Shown: positions 41,171-50,780, counted from the stretch's first letter. The stretch: 64,000 nucleotides of DNA from Actinoplanes oblitus (GCF_030252345.1 NZ_CP126980.1:4851501-4915500); one strand, 5' to 3'. Translations and numbers: made by a program. Notes: a model not told the origin generated them from the sequence alone.

Positions 41171-42424
41171 ATGACCGATGAGGAGATCGCCGAGCGGATC
41201 CGCCGGGCGCGGCGGCGCGAGCAGACGCCGGGCAGGATCGGGCGGCACGAGGTGCTCGTCGACACGGTGCGGCTGCCGGGCGGGGTGGTCACCACCGTCC
41301 ACCGGGTGCTCGACGGGCGGGTCACGGTGCTGCGGGCCGGCGCTGACTCGTTCCGCGAGGACGTGGCGCTGGCGTTGCTGGACGTGCCGGCGGTCGCGAG
41401 CGGCACTGTCGAGCCGGTCGCCATCGACGTGCCCGGGCTGCGGCTGGACCGGGCGGTCGCGCTGGGACCCGCCGGCGACTCGGGGCTCGACCCGGAGCTG
41501 GACACCCGTACGGTGACAGTGGTGGCCGTGCACCACAGCGAGATCCGGCCGGGCGAGGCGGAGGCGGACTTCCACACGGCGATCTCGTCCCGCGGCACCG
41601 GCCTGGTGCACCACCTCGACGACTGGCATCGGCACCCGGCGCCGCGGGCCGACGCGCGGCTGCTCGACGACTGGCCGGGCGGCATGATGCGGCGGTCGGC
41701 GAAGTTCCACCCGTGGCAGGCCGAGCGGATGCTGACCCGGGTCGCGCCGGACGGGCCGGCCGGGGTGCGCGTCGAGATCCGGAGCATGGGCGGCCACGTG
41801 CTGGTTCTGCGGCGCGAGTGGGACCGCGGCGTCGGCACGCTCACCTTCCCGGACGGCACGACCACGCCGGTCGACCTGCCCCGGCACGAATTGTGGGCGC
41901 GTCTGAGCCCGATCTTCCTCGGCGAGGAGCGCGAGGTGCCAGAGGCGCCGGAGGTGCCAAGAAAGCCCGAGGTGCTCGAGGGGCGAGAGGAATGGAGGGA
42001 GTCAGAGAGGCGCGAGGACGGCGCGGACCGGGACGGTGGTGCGCAGCCGGCCGGCTTGGCCACTGTCGCGCCGGGCACCCCGGAGCTCGACGTGCTGGAG
42101 ATGCGCTACCAGACACGGGACCACGGCTGGGCGGCCCTGCCACGGATGGAGGCCCTGGACAGCTGCGTAGCCCGGCTCGACCACCACATCCTGCGGGCGC
42201 CGGGCAACTGGGCGGTCTTCACGTCCCGGTCGGACGCGGTGATCCAGGTGGAGTGCACCGAGGCCGGCCGGCTCTGGCTGGAGACCCCGGACCCCGCCAC
42301 GAAGCAGTCCCGGGGCCGCCTGGTGAGCGTCCGGGAGGCCACCACCCTGCTGGAGATCCTGGCCCGCGAGGACCGCAGCGCCGTCGCCGAACTCCCCGGC
42401 GTCGAGACGATCGCCTGGGACTGA
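41171..42424 (+). CDS. hypothetical protein, unrecognised two-part
   Basis: A 417-residue soluble protein. The N-terminal 250 residues are mixed alpha/beta (EEIAERIRRARRREQTPGRI, then VTVVAVHHSEIRPGEAEADF and FHPWQAERMLTRVAP). A highly charged Glu/Arg/Pro linker of about 45 residues (near 255-300) leads to a compact C-terminal part (LEMRYQTRDHGWAALPRMEA, then NWAVFTSRSDAVIQVECTEA and LLEILAREDRSAVAELPG). I do not recognise either part. Repeated GAGG(T)GCC-like codons in the linker suggest repeat expansion. Confidence 0.65.
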   Translation: MTDEEIAERIRRARRREQTPGRIGRHEVLVDTVRLPGGVVTTVHRVLDGRVTVLRAGADSFREDVALALLDVPAVASGTVEPVAIDVPGLRLDRAVALGPAGDSGLDPELDTRTVTVVAVHHSEIRPGEAEADFHTAISSRGTGLVHHLDDWHRHPAPRADARLLDDWPGGMMRRSAKFHPWQAERMLTRVAPDGPAGVRVEIRSMGGHVLVLRREWDRGVGTLTFPDGTTTPVDLPRHELWARLSPIFLGEEREVPEAPEVPRKPEVLEGREEWRESERREDGADRDGGAQPAGLATVAPGTPELDVLEMRYQTRDHGWAALPRMEALDSCVARLDHHILRAPGNWAVFTSRSDAVIQVECTEAGRLWLETPDPATKQSRGRLVSVREATTLLEILAREDRSAVAELPGVETIAWD

Positions 42425-42529
42425 TCTCGGCCGGCCGCCGGTGCGGACGTGTCCGGGCCGACCGGCCACGTCCGCGTGGATACCCGCCGGTGCGCGTTTC
42501 GCCCGCCGTACCGGTGGTACTCGCAGGTC

Positions 42530-43954
42530 ATGGACCAGGACACGACACCGGTTCTCGACGCGATCGAGCAGTATCGGGACGAGGGCGATTACACGTTCGC
42601 GCTGCCGGGGCACCGGCTCGGCAAGGGTATCGACGAGCGGACCGCGGCGGTGCTGTCGCGCGGCGCGTTCGCCGCCGACGTGATCACCGCGAAGCAGGTG
42701 GTCGGCGACGCCGAGAAGCTGTTCGCCGAGGCGGTCGGCGCCCGCGACGTGATCTTCACGACCTGCGGTTCCAGCATCTCCATGCACACCGCGATGCTCA
42801 CGCTGATCGGGCCGGGCAAGAAGATCCTCGCCGACCGGAACGTGCACAAGTCGGTGGTGGCCTCACTGATCATGGCCGGTGCCGAGCCGATCTGGCTGCG
42901 CCCGCGCTGGGATCACCGGCGGCAGATCGCCCACCCGGCCACCGTCGGCGACGTCGAGGCCGCGCTCGCCGCGGACCCGGACATCAGCGCGGTCCTGGTG
43001 ATCACCCCGACCGAGTACGGCTGCGGCGCCGACGTGCGCGGCATCGCCGACGTGTGCCACGAGCGCGGCCTCCCGTTGCTGGTCGACGAGGCGTGGGGCG
43101 CGCACTTCGCGTTCCACGACGGGCTGCCGACCGCGGCCGTGCGGGCCGGCGCCGACCTGGTGGTGCAGAGCCTGCACAAGGCCGGTGGCGGTCTCTGCCA
43201 GGCGTCGATGATCCAGGTCGGCGGGGATCTGGTGGACCCGGTGGACCTGCGGCTGCGGCTCGACCTGATCACCACGACCAGCCCGTCGGCGCTGTTCTAC
43301 GGCTCGATCGACGGGTTCCGCCGGCACATGGTCGGGCACGGCCGGCGGCTCCTCGACGCGGCACTGGACCGTGCCGGCCGGCTCCGGACCAGGCTGTCCC
43401 GGGTGCCCGGGCTGAGCGTGATGGACGCCTCGATCATGGACGAGGACGGCGTCGCCGAGTGGGATCCGCTCAAGCTCAGCGTGGACGTGTCCGGGCTGGG
43501 CATCACCGGTTACCAGGCCAAGGAGTGGCTGCAGACGGAGAAGCGGCTGACCGTGCAGCTCGGCGACGCGCGCCGGGTGGTCTGCTCGCTCACCTACGCC
43601 GACGACGAGGCCGCGTTCGAGCGGCTCACCGGGGCGCTGGAGGAGCTCGCCGCCAAGCCGCCGCGGCCGGACCGCCCCGGCCCGCACATCCCCGCGATGG
43701 AGGATTTCGACCTGGAGCAGGCGATGAACCCGCGGGAGGCGTTCTTCGCCGAGACCGAGCAGGTCGCCGACCCGGTCGGGCGGATCAGCGCTGAGATGAT
43801 CAGCCCCTATCCGCCGGGGGTGCCGGCCATCCTGCCCGGTGAGCGGTTCAACGCGGAGGTGGTCGAGTACCTGCGGGCCGGACTGGCGGCCGGCATGGTG
43901 CTACCGGACGCCGCCGACCCGGAGCTGTCGACCTTCCGCGTGGTGCGAGCCTGA
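42530..43954 (+). CDS. Orn/Lys/Arg decarboxylase-family PLP enzyme
   Basis: About 474 residues from the ATG at 42530. Fold type I PLP enzyme of the major (biosynthetic short) decarboxylase family: FALPGHRLGKGID at the start, TTCGSSISMHTAML, the cofactor-binding DEAWGAHF and the Schiff-base lysine in SLHKAGGG (K217), then a C-terminal domain ending ISPYPPGVPAILPGE. It lacks the N-terminal wing domain of E. coli-type inducible enzymes. Likely decarboxylates lysine, ornithine or arginine; which one is not decided by sequence here. Confidence 0.88.
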   Translation: MDQDTTPVLDAIEQYRDEGDYTFALPGHRLGKGIDERTAAVLSRGAFAADVITAKQVVGDAEKLFAEAVGARDVIFTTCGSSISMHTAMLTLIGPGKKILADRNVHKSVVASLIMAGAEPIWLRPRWDHRRQIAHPATVGDVEAALAADPDISAVLVITPTEYGCGADVRGIADVCHERGLPLLVDEAWGAHFAFHDGLPTAAVRAGADLVVQSLHKAGGGLCQASMIQVGGDLVDPVDLRLRLDLITTTSPSALFYGSIDGFRRHMVGHGRRLLDAALDRAGRLRTRLSRVPGLSVMDASIMDEDGVAEWDPLKLSVDVSGLGITGYQAKEWLQTEKRLTVQLGDARRVVCSLTYADDEAAFERLTGALEELAAKPPRPDRPGPHIPAMEDFDLEQAMNPREAFFAETEQVADPVGRISAEMISPYPPGVPAILPGERFNAEVVEYLRAGLAAGMVLPDAADPELSTFRVVRA

Positions 43955-43974
43955 CCCGGGGGGAGACCCCCGGG
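43955..43974. terminator. hairpin after the decarboxylase gene
   Basis: CCCGGGGG (43955-43962), loop GAGA, CCCCCGGG (43967-43974), directly after the stop codon, between convergent genes. Confidence 0.7.
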
Positions 43975-43986
43975 AACGGCGCGGAC

Positions 43987-44014
43987 GGGCGTACCCCCAT
44001 CGGGTTTTGATCTT
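43987..44014 (+). repeat. 28-bp dispersed repeat, copy B
   Basis: GGGCGTACCCCCATCGGG followed by TTTTGATCTT. Its reverse complement equals copy A at 22056-22083 except at two positions. Both copies lie at gene 3' ends. Confidence 0.7.
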
Positions 44015-44023
44015 GGAAGGGGG

Positions 44024-46507
44024 CTAGCGGGGGAGCTTGACCCGCACGACGGTGCCGGTGGGCTGGTTGTCGTCGAGCGCGATCGTCCCGTGGTGACGCC
44101 GGACGATGGCGTGTGCCAGGCTGAGCCCCAGTCCGCTGCCGGGGATGCCCTGGTGGCGCACGTTGCTGCCGCGGAAGAACCGGTCGAAGACCCGGTCGTG
44201 TTCGGTCGCCGGGATCCCGATCCCGGTGTCGGCGATGCTCAGCTCGACGGTGTCGTCGCCGGGACGCAGCACCACGTGGATGTCCCCGTCGGCCGGGCTG
44301 TACGCGGCGGCGTTGGCGAGCAGATCGTCGACGACCTGCCGCAGCCGGCCGGCGTCGCCGTCGACGAGCAACTGCTCCGGGAGTTCGGTGGTGATCGTCG
44401 GGGCGGTGGTCGGGCGGGCCGTCTCGACCGAGTCGGCGACGAGCCGCGCCAGGTCGACGCGACGCATGGTCAGTGCGGCGCGGCCCGAGTCGAGCCCGGC
44501 GAGATCCAGCAGGGTTTCCACGATCTGCTGCAGGGCCGACGTGTTCCGGCTGATCACTTCGAGCATGTACCGGTGGTCCGGGTCGAAGGCGGCGCCGTCC
44601 TCGACGAGCAGCCCGGCGTTGGCGGCGATCGAGGTCAGCGGGGTACGCATCTCGTGGCCGACCAGCGCGATGAAGTCGTCCTGGGACCGGCCGAGCTGGC
44701 GGGCGTACTGTTCGGCCCGGCGCAACGCCACGTAGACGCCGATCTGCGCGGCGACGCCGTCCAGCAGCACGGTCAGCAGGTCCTCGTGGAACTCCGGGCT
44801 GTCGGCGTAACAGGTGAGCACGCCGAGCAGGGTGCCGCCGTCGCGGACCGGGACGGCGAGCACGGTGCGGATGCCACGGTCGCGGCAGATCCGGATCCGG
44901 TCCCGTTCGTAGGGAGTCGGATTCTGCAGGTACTCGCCGATGTCCGGGACCCACAGCGGCTCACCGGTGCGCCAGACCCGGCCGGTGATGCCCTGCCCGC
45001 GCACCGGCATGTGGCCGAAGAACCCGTCGTCGGGAGTCTCGGTCGCGCAGAAGTGCCCGGCCGAGCGCAGCAGCTCGGTGGTGTCGTCGACGAGGAACAA
45101 CTCGGCGCACGGCCAGCCGAGCGCCTCGGCCACCGCGCGCAGGATCTCCGGCGTGGCGGCGGCCGCCGATTCGGCGGTGCGCAGCGCGTGCTCGACCTGC
45201 TTGTGGCACTCCCGGAACCGTTCGGCGCGATGCAGCGCGGTGACCTCGTGGGCGACCGCGACGGCGCCCAGCCGGGAACCGTCGGTGCCGGTGATCGGCT
45301 GGGCGGTGGTGGCGAACCGGCGGATCCGGTGACCCGGTACGACGGTGAGGACGTCCACGTCGACGACGTATTCACCGCGGAAGGCGCGCATCAGCGGGGT
45401 CTGTTCCCACGTCATCGGCGTCATGTCCGCGTAGCGCAGCATGTCGTTCAGGGTGGCCGGATAGTCGGCCGGGATCTCGTAGGTGTCGTCCCAGCCGCGA
45501 ACGGCGCGCAGCGCCCGGTTGAGCACCACGACCCGGCCGGTCTCGTCGCAGGCGGCCACCCCCACCGACAGGCTGTTCAGCAGCGCGGTCAGGAAGCTGC
45601 TGTGCCGGTCGGCGAGTTCCTCGGCGGCGTTCTGGTCGGTCAGATCGGTGAGGAACATGCAGGCCAGGGCGCCGGATGCGCCGCGGACCACGGACAGCGC
45701 GGCGCGTACCGGCAGGCGGTGGCCGTCGGCGTGCCGCATCGTCAGATCGCGCGGCACGGGCCGGCGCGGGGCGGCCTCGAAGAGCCGGCCGAGGGCGGCG
45801 CTGATCGGCTGGTCGTCGTAGCCTGGCCGCAGGGTGTCGTCCAGGCGCCGGCCGCACACCTGCTCGGCGGTGTAGCCGAGCAGGCGGTGGGCGGCATGGT
45901 TGAAGCCGACCACGACGCCGTCCGTGTCGATCGCCAGGAACGCCTCCTGCACGCTGTCCAGCAGCGCGGCGCTGTCCAGGCTGGTGAGCTCGCCCGGTCG
46001 GGCCACGGCGACGGCGGTGGGCCGCAGCAGCTCGGCGATCTCACCGAGGATCGTGGTGTCGCCGGCGGTCCACTGCCGGGCCACGGTGTCGAACACCGTC
46101 AGCGAGCCGATCGCCTGATCGGTACGGTCCCGCAGCGGCACGCCGGCGAACGAGCGCACGCCGAACCGCTGTGCCAGCGGATGGCGCCGCAGCTCGGGGA
46201 AGTCGGCGACGAGCAGGTCGGGCTGGAGCATCGGCTCGTTCCGGCTGACGATGTACTTGCACACCGACACGGAGAGGGGTGCCCGCCCGGTGTCGATGAG
46301 CGCCGGCGGCAGCTCGTGGGATCCGGCGAAGTGTTCCTCCAGATCGTCGACCAGGGTGACCGCCGCCATCGGCGCGTTCAGCAGCCGGGCGGCCAGCCGG
46401 GCGATGGCGTTCAGCGGCAGCGGCGCGGCCGGTAGTGACCGCCGGGCCCCGGCCACCGCGGCCAGCCGCCCGGGGTCGTTCAGTGTCGTTTCGTCGAATG
46501 CCGCCAT
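44024..46507 (-). CDS. hybrid GAF/PAS sensor histidine kinase
   Basis: About 827 residues from the ATG at 46507 (a TTG at 46546, overlapping the dipeptidase gene, is the alternative). Domains in order: GAF (about 35-170), PAS (185-300), PAS (305-430), GAF (445-600), HisKA with H-box ALVGHEMRTPLTSI (H618), and HATPase_c with N-box DLLANAAAYSPA, DTGIGIP and a GSGLGLSLA G2 box. No membrane helix: a cytosolic sensor of small molecules, redox or light. No response regulator gene is adjacent. Confidence 0.92.
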   Translation of the reverse strand: MAAFDETTLNDPGRLAAVAGARRSLPAAPLPLNAIARLAARLLNAPMAAVTLVDDLEEHFAGSHELPPALIDTGRAPLSVSVCKYIVSRNEPMLQPDLLVADFPELRRHPLAQRFGVRSFAGVPLRDRTDQAIGSLTVFDTVARQWTAGDTTILGEIAELLRPTAVAVARPGELTSLDSAALLDSVQEAFLAIDTDGVVVGFNHAAHRLLGYTAEQVCGRRLDDTLRPGYDDQPISAALGRLFEAAPRRPVPRDLTMRHADGHRLPVRAALSVVRGASGALACMFLTDLTDQNAAEELADRHSSFLTALLNSLSVGVAACDETGRVVVLNRALRAVRGWDDTYEIPADYPATLNDMLRYADMTPMTWEQTPLMRAFRGEYVVDVDVLTVVPGHRIRRFATTAQPITGTDGSRLGAVAVAHEVTALHRAERFRECHKQVEHALRTAESAAAATPEILRAVAEALGWPCAELFLVDDTTELLRSAGHFCATETPDDGFFGHMPVRGQGITGRVWRTGEPLWVPDIGEYLQNPTPYERDRIRICRDRGIRTVLAVPVRDGGTLLGVLTCYADSPEFHEDLLTVLLDGVAAQIGVYVALRRAEQYARQLGRSQDDFIALVGHEMRTPLTSIAANAGLLVEDGAAFDPDHRYMLEVISRNTSALQQIVETLLDLAGLDSGRAALTMRRVDLARLVADSVETARPTTAPTITTELPEQLLVDGDAGRLRQVVDDLLANAAAYSPADGDIHVVLRPGDDTVELSIADTGIGIPATEHDRVFDRFFRGSNVRHQGIPGSGLGLSLAHAIVRRHHGTIALDDNQPTGTVVRVKLPR

Positions 46508-46532
46508 GAGCGAGGCAACGACCTCGTTCCCC

Positions 46533-47816
46533 TCAGAGTGACGCAAGATTGCCGAGCAGCAATGCCTCGGCCAGGCAGGTACGGGCGAAGTCGGTCAGGT
46601 GCAGGCTCTCGTTCGGCCCGTGTGCCGCGCAGTACGGGTCCTCGATGCCCGGCACCAGCATCACCGCCTCCGGGAACCGGCGCTGAAAGGCGGCGACGCA
46701 CGGGATCGAGCCGCCGATCCCGATGTCGGCCGGGGCGGTCCCGTCCCAGGCGGCGGTCCAGGCGGCGCGCGCGGCGTCGTACGCCGGCCCGCTCGTCGCC
46801 ACGACGCTCGGGGCGGTCCCGCTCTCCAGGGTCACCGTGAGGGCGGCGCCGCCCGGCAGGTGGCCGTGCAGGTGGGTGCGGACCGCGTCGTACGCCAGGA
46901 GCGGATTGTCCCCCGGAGCGAGCCGCAAGCTGACCTTGGCCGTCGCCCGGCGCGGCCGGTCCCGGTCGATGCCGAGCACCGTGAGCGACGGCTTGGCCCA
47001 GAGCCGGTCGGCGATCCGGCCCCGGCCGACCAGCCGGACGCCGTCGAGCACGCCGGCCTCGCGCCGTAGCCGCTCCTCCGGGTAGTCGACGGTGGCGGTC
47101 TCCCGGGCCACCAGGCCGGCCACCGCGACCTCGCCGGCCTCGTCGTGCAGCGTGGCCAGCAGGCGGACCAGCACGGTGAGCGGGTCCGCGGACCGCACCT
47201 CGACGAGGCAACTGAGCTGCCCGCGCAGCGACGTGGTGAAAGCCGGCCAGCCGGTGTCCCAGTTGTCGGAGTCGGCCACCACTATCACGTCGGAGCGCAG
47301 CGTCTCGGCGTGCTCGTCGAGGATCCGCTCCAGCGAACCGGAGCCGTACTCCTCCTCGCCCTCGATGAACACCGTGACGCCGACCGGCAGGTCGTCGCCC
47401 CAGGCCCGCAGCGCCGCCACGTGCAGCAGCACGCCGGCCTTGTCGTCGGCGGCGCCCCGGCCGTAGAGGCGGCCGTCGCGCTCGACCGGCTGGAACGGAT
47501 CGCTGTCCCACAGCGTCAGGTCACCCGCCGGCTGCACGTCGTGGTGGGCGTAGAGCAGCACCGTCGGTGCGCCGGGCGGTGCCGGCCGGTGCCCGATCAC
47601 CGCGGGCCGGCCGCCGGCCCGGACGATGCGCACGCGCAGGCCGCAGCCGGCCAGCAGGTCGGCGACGGCCGTGGCGGACCGGTCGACCTCCGCGTGGTCG
47701 AAGCCGTCGAAGGCGATCCCCGGGATGCTGACCAGCCGTTCCAGGTCGGCGCGCACCCCGGGCATCGTCCTGTCGACAGCGGCGCGCAGGTCGACGCCGA
47801 TGCGCATCGTCGGCAT
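46533..47816 (-). CDS. M20-family dipeptidase (zinc peptidase)
   Basis: A 427-residue di-zinc metallopeptidase. Metal and catalytic residues sit in YAHHDVQP (His ligand and Asp), GAADDKAG (bridging Asp), EGEEEYGS (general base Glu and ligand Glu) and HGPNESLHL (C-terminal His ligand). The dimerisation domain is inserted between. It resembles ArgE/DapE-like peptidases of carnosinase type. It starts 5 bases after the DUF2795 gene and ends 25 bases before the histidine kinase start: likely one operon. Confidence 0.9.
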   Translation of the reverse strand: MPTMRIGVDLRAAVDRTMPGVRADLERLVSIPGIAFDGFDHAEVDRSATAVADLLAGCGLRVRIVRAGGRPAVIGHRPAPPGAPTVLLYAHHDVQPAGDLTLWDSDPFQPVERDGRLYGRGAADDKAGVLLHVAALRAWGDDLPVGVTVFIEGEEEYGSGSLERILDEHAETLRSDVIVVADSDNWDTGWPAFTTSLRGQLSCLVEVRSADPLTVLVRLLATLHDEAGEVAVAGLVARETATVDYPEERLRREAGVLDGVRLVGRGRIADRLWAKPSLTVLGIDRDRPRRATAKVSLRLAPGDNPLLAYDAVRTHLHGHLPGGAALTVTLESGTAPSVVATSGPAYDAARAAWTAAWDGTAPADIGIGGSIPCVAAFQRRFPEAVMLVPGIEDPYCAAHGPNESLHLTDFARTCLAEALLLGNLASL

Positions 47817-47821
47817 CGTGC

Positions 47822-48037
47822 TCAGTCCGGCATCTCGTCCGGCGCGAGGCCGACCGAGCTGCGGATCTCCGAGATGTTGCGGTAGGTGGCCGGCGGCATC
47901 GCCCGCAGCGCCCGCACCGCGGCCGAGTCCGTGGACCCGCCGTTCCGCTCCGCGTGAGCGACGATCGCGTCCTTGTCCGCCGGAAAATCAAGATCCTCGA
48001 GCATTTCCTGTACGTCGGTGAACGCTAGCTCAGTCAT
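47822..48037 (-). CDS. DUF2795 protein
   Basis: A 71-residue protein from the ATG at 48035-48037. Predominantly helical, with the DUF2795 pattern VQEMLEDLDFPADKDAIVAH and LRAMPPATYRNISEIRSSVG. The family is widespread in actinobacteria; its function is unknown. Leads the dipeptidase/kinase operon. Confidence 0.85.
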   Translation of the reverse strand: MTELAFTDVQEMLEDLDFPADKDAIVAHAERNGGSTDSAAVRALRAMPPATYRNISEIRSSVGLAPDEMPD

Positions 48038-48205
48038 GCCCGGCAGGTACCCGTCCCGAGCCTGGTTAACCGCGCGTTGGCACCGAGTCGCGGCACCGGC
48101 CGGGCGAGCCTGCGCCGGTTGTTCCGCGGTGCGCGCTCTCCCGCGAACGAGTGGTGTTCCGCGCGCGCTTCGGCTGCGAGAATGGGTCGGTTGAGGAGGT
48201 GGCGG

Positions 48206-48541
48206 ATGGAGTGGGTGAACACCACCGCGGACGCCGAGGGTAACCTGGTCGTGGCGCTGCGCGGCGACATCGACTTCACCAATTCCGCTGACGTCATCCG
48301 GACCATCCGGGCGGGCGCCGCGGACGCCGCCGGTCCGGACATCGAGGTCGACCTGGCCGCGGTGACCTTCCTGGACTCCTCCGGGATCGCGGTGCTGGTG
48401 CGCCTGCTGCACCTGGCCGAGCAGCGCGCCGGGCAGCTGCGGCTGCTGCACCCGCCGGAGAAGGTGCGTGACCAGCTGTACCTGGCCGGCCTGGCCGAGC
48501 TGCTCGGCGCGCCCGACGCGCCGCCGAGCTGGCTGGGCTGA
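48206..48541 (+). CDS. STAS-domain anti-anti-sigma factor
   Basis: A 111-residue STAS protein from the ATG at 48206, preceded by GAGGAGG. The phosphorylation loop is FLDSSGIAVL with S58/S59, matching SpoIIAA/RsbV. It should bind an anti-sigma HATPase when dephosphorylated. Its stop overlaps the start of the PP2C gene by one base, so the two are coupled. Confidence 0.9.
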   Translation: MEWVNTTADAEGNLVVALRGDIDFTNSADVIRTIRAGAADAAGPDIEVDLAAVTFLDSSGIAVLVRLLHLAEQRAGQLRLLHPPEKVRDQLYLAGLAELLGAPDAPPSWLG

Positions 48542-50403
48542 TGAGCGGCGCACCCCGGGAGTACCTGCAACGGCTCGCCGAGATCGACGATGCCGTCGCG
48601 CGCGCCCGGCCGGACCCGATGGTCCTGGTGGAACGCGCCGCCGGGCTGCTCGCCGGCCGGGTCGGCTGCCGGGTCGACGAGGCGCAGGCCCAGCTGCGGC
48701 AGATCGCCGCCGAGCGGGGCCGCGCCCCGGCCGAGGTCGCCCAGGACCTGCTGGCCGCGCTGGAGAGCCGGCCACCCACCACCCGGCAGACGGTCCGCAC
48801 CGCTGTCGAGAAGGCCCTGCGGCGTCCGTCGCCCGCCGCCCGCGCCGCGCCGCGGAAACCGGCGGCCCACCCGACCGGCCAGCAGTGGGCGGGCTCGTTG
48901 CGGCAGGTGCTGGCCGCCCTGCCCGGCAATCACACGGTGCTGCTGCCGGTCCGCCGGCCGGACGGCACGATCACCGACTACGACATCGTCGCGGTCAGCC
49001 CCGCGGCGGTCGACCTGTCCGGCCGCCACGGCGACACGATCGTCGGCGGCCGGGTCTCCGAGATCTATCCCGGCGTCGCCGGCGGCCCGATCTGGCAGGC
49101 CTGGGCGGACACCCTGGCCGACGGCGTGGCCCGCGAGGTCGGTCCGATCACCTACGAGGGCGGGGACGGGCCGGCGCCGTTCGCGATCAGCCTCGTGGTC
49201 CGGGTGCACCCGATCGGGCCGGGCCTGCTGCACAGCTGGCTCCGCCCGGACGAGCAGCAGCGGATGGGCGAGCGGATCGCGCAGACCGAGCGGCTGGGCA
49301 ACCTCGGCTGGGGCGAGTGGGACCTGCTCTCCGGCCGTACCGTCTGGTCCGACGAGATGTACCGGATCTACGAGCGGGAACCGGAGGAGGGCCCGCTCAC
49401 CGACGAGGAGGCCGAGGCGCTGCGGCTGCCCGAGGACGAGGCGATCCACCAGGAGGCGGCCGCCACGTTCGGGCGGGGCGAGACCGTCGACATCACGTAC
49501 CGGGCCCGGATCGGCGGCCGGATCAAGCACCTGCGCTCGGTGGTGGACGCGGTCCGCGACGTCGAGGGCCGGCCGGTCCGGATCTACGGCATCACCCAGG
49601 ACGTGACCGCCCGGGAGACCAGCCGGGCCAAGCTGGCCGAGGTCGAGCAGCAGCTGCACCGCCAGCGGGAGACGCTGGAGGCCGAGCACCAGCTGGCCGG
49701 GCAGCTGCAGCAGGTGATCCTGCCGCTGCCGCCCGGCGTGGTGGACCTGCCCGGCCTGCGGATGGCGGTCCGCTACCTGCCGGCCGAGCAGGCCAGCCAG
49801 GTCGGCGGCGACTGGTTCCACGCCGCCGCCACCCGCGACGGCAAGGTCCTGCTGGCCATCGGTGACGTCGCCGGGCACGGGATCCGCGCGGCCACCACGA
49901 TGGCCCGGCTGCGGCACGCCGTGGACGCGCTGAGCGTCACCAGCACCACCGATCCCGCCGAGCTGCTGCGCCACCTGAACCGGCTGCTCTACACCGACTG
50001 GCCGGACGCCGACACGGCCACCGCGCTGATCGCCCGCTTCGATCCGGCCGAGGCGACACTGACCTGGTCGCAGGCCGGCCATCCGCCGCCGCTGCTGGCC
50101 CGCGACGGCGCGGCCCGGCCGCTCGACCGCCCGACCGGCATGCTGCTCGGCGCCCGCACGGATCCGGTCTACGAGACGACGAGCGTACGGCTGGCCCCCG
50201 GTGACCTGCTGCTGCTCTACACCGACGGGTTGATCGAGGACCGTGGCAAGAGCATCACGCAGGGTTTCGCGCCGGTGCTGTGCGCGCTGGGTGGCAGCGC
50301 GCCGGACGAGCCGCTCACCGACATCCTGGCCCGGCTGCGACGTGCCAACCCGCAGGACGACACCTGCATCCTGGCGCTGCGCCGGACCGCGGACGGATCG
50401 TGA
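48541..50403 (+). CDS. ANTAR-PAS-PP2C (SpoIIE/RsbU-type) phosphatase
   Basis: A 620-residue signalling protein. Residues 27-74 form an ANTAR RNA-binding-type helical domain (LVERAAGLLAGRVGCRVDEA), followed by one or two PAS-like domains (about 110-240 and 245-355, the latter with GNLGWGEWDLLSGRTVWSDE), a coiled-coil (LAEVEQQLHRQRETLEAEHQ) and a SpoIIE-type PP2C domain (about 385-615) with metal motifs GGDW (422-425), GDVAGHG (441-447) and YTDGLIE. Such phosphatases dephosphorylate STAS proteins to release sigma factors. Coupled to the genes before and after by single-base stop/start overlaps. Confidence 0.9.
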   Translation: MSGAPREYLQRLAEIDDAVARARPDPMVLVERAAGLLAGRVGCRVDEAQAQLRQIAAERGRAPAEVAQDLLAALESRPPTTRQTVRTAVEKALRRPSPAARAAPRKPAAHPTGQQWAGSLRQVLAALPGNHTVLLPVRRPDGTITDYDIVAVSPAAVDLSGRHGDTIVGGRVSEIYPGVAGGPIWQAWADTLADGVAREVGPITYEGGDGPAPFAISLVVRVHPIGPGLLHSWLRPDEQQRMGERIAQTERLGNLGWGEWDLLSGRTVWSDEMYRIYEREPEEGPLTDEEAEALRLPEDEAIHQEAAATFGRGETVDITYRARIGGRIKHLRSVVDAVRDVEGRPVRIYGITQDVTARETSRAKLAEVEQQLHRQRETLEAEHQLAGQLQQVILPLPPGVVDLPGLRMAVRYLPAEQASQVGGDWFHAAATRDGKVLLAIGDVAGHGIRAATTMARLRHAVDALSVTSTTDPAELLRHLNRLLYTDWPDADTATALIARFDPAEATLTWSQAGHPPPLLARDGAARPLDRPTGMLLGARTDPVYETTSVRLAPGDLLLLYTDGLIEDRGKSITQGFAPVLCALGGSAPDEPLTDILARLRRANPQDDTCILALRRTADGS

Positions 50404-50780
50404 TGCCCGAGATCACCCGCGACTTCACCCGGGCCGACCTGCCGGCGCTGCGCACCGAGGTCGAGCGCTTCGGCACCGCGCAGGGCCTCGACGGCCTCGC
50501 CCTCTACCGCTTCGTGGCCGCCGTCCACGAACTCGCCACCAACGCCATCCGGCACGGCGGGGGAGCGGGCCACCTCTATCTGGGCCATTCCGGCACGGCG
50601 CTGCGCTGCCGGGTCACCGACCGCGGCCCGGGTTTCCCCGATCCCGGCCACGAGCTCACCCCGCCGGACTCGCGGGCGCTCAACGGCCGCGGGTTGTGGT
50701 ATGTCCGGAATGTCGCAGCCACCCTCGACATCAGCAGCGACCCCACCGGCACCAGCGTCACCGTCACGATGCCCGGCTGA
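50403..50780 (+). CDS. HATPase anti-sigma factor / serine kinase (RsbW-like)
   Basis: A 125-residue GHKL kinase-like domain. N-box HELATNAIRHGG (E43, N47), a G1-like DRGPGFPD and a short G2 LNGRGLWYV are present; there is no His-kinase dimerisation domain. RsbW-type proteins phosphorylate the STAS partner and bind a SigB/SigF-like sigma. Last gene of the STAS-PP2C-HATPase trio. Confidence 0.9.
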   Translation: MPEITRDFTRADLPALRTEVERFGTAQGLDGLALYRFVAAVHELATNAIRHGGGAGHLYLGHSGTALRCRVTDRGPGFPDPGHELTPPDSRALNGRGLWYVRNVAATLDISSDPTGTSVTVTMPG

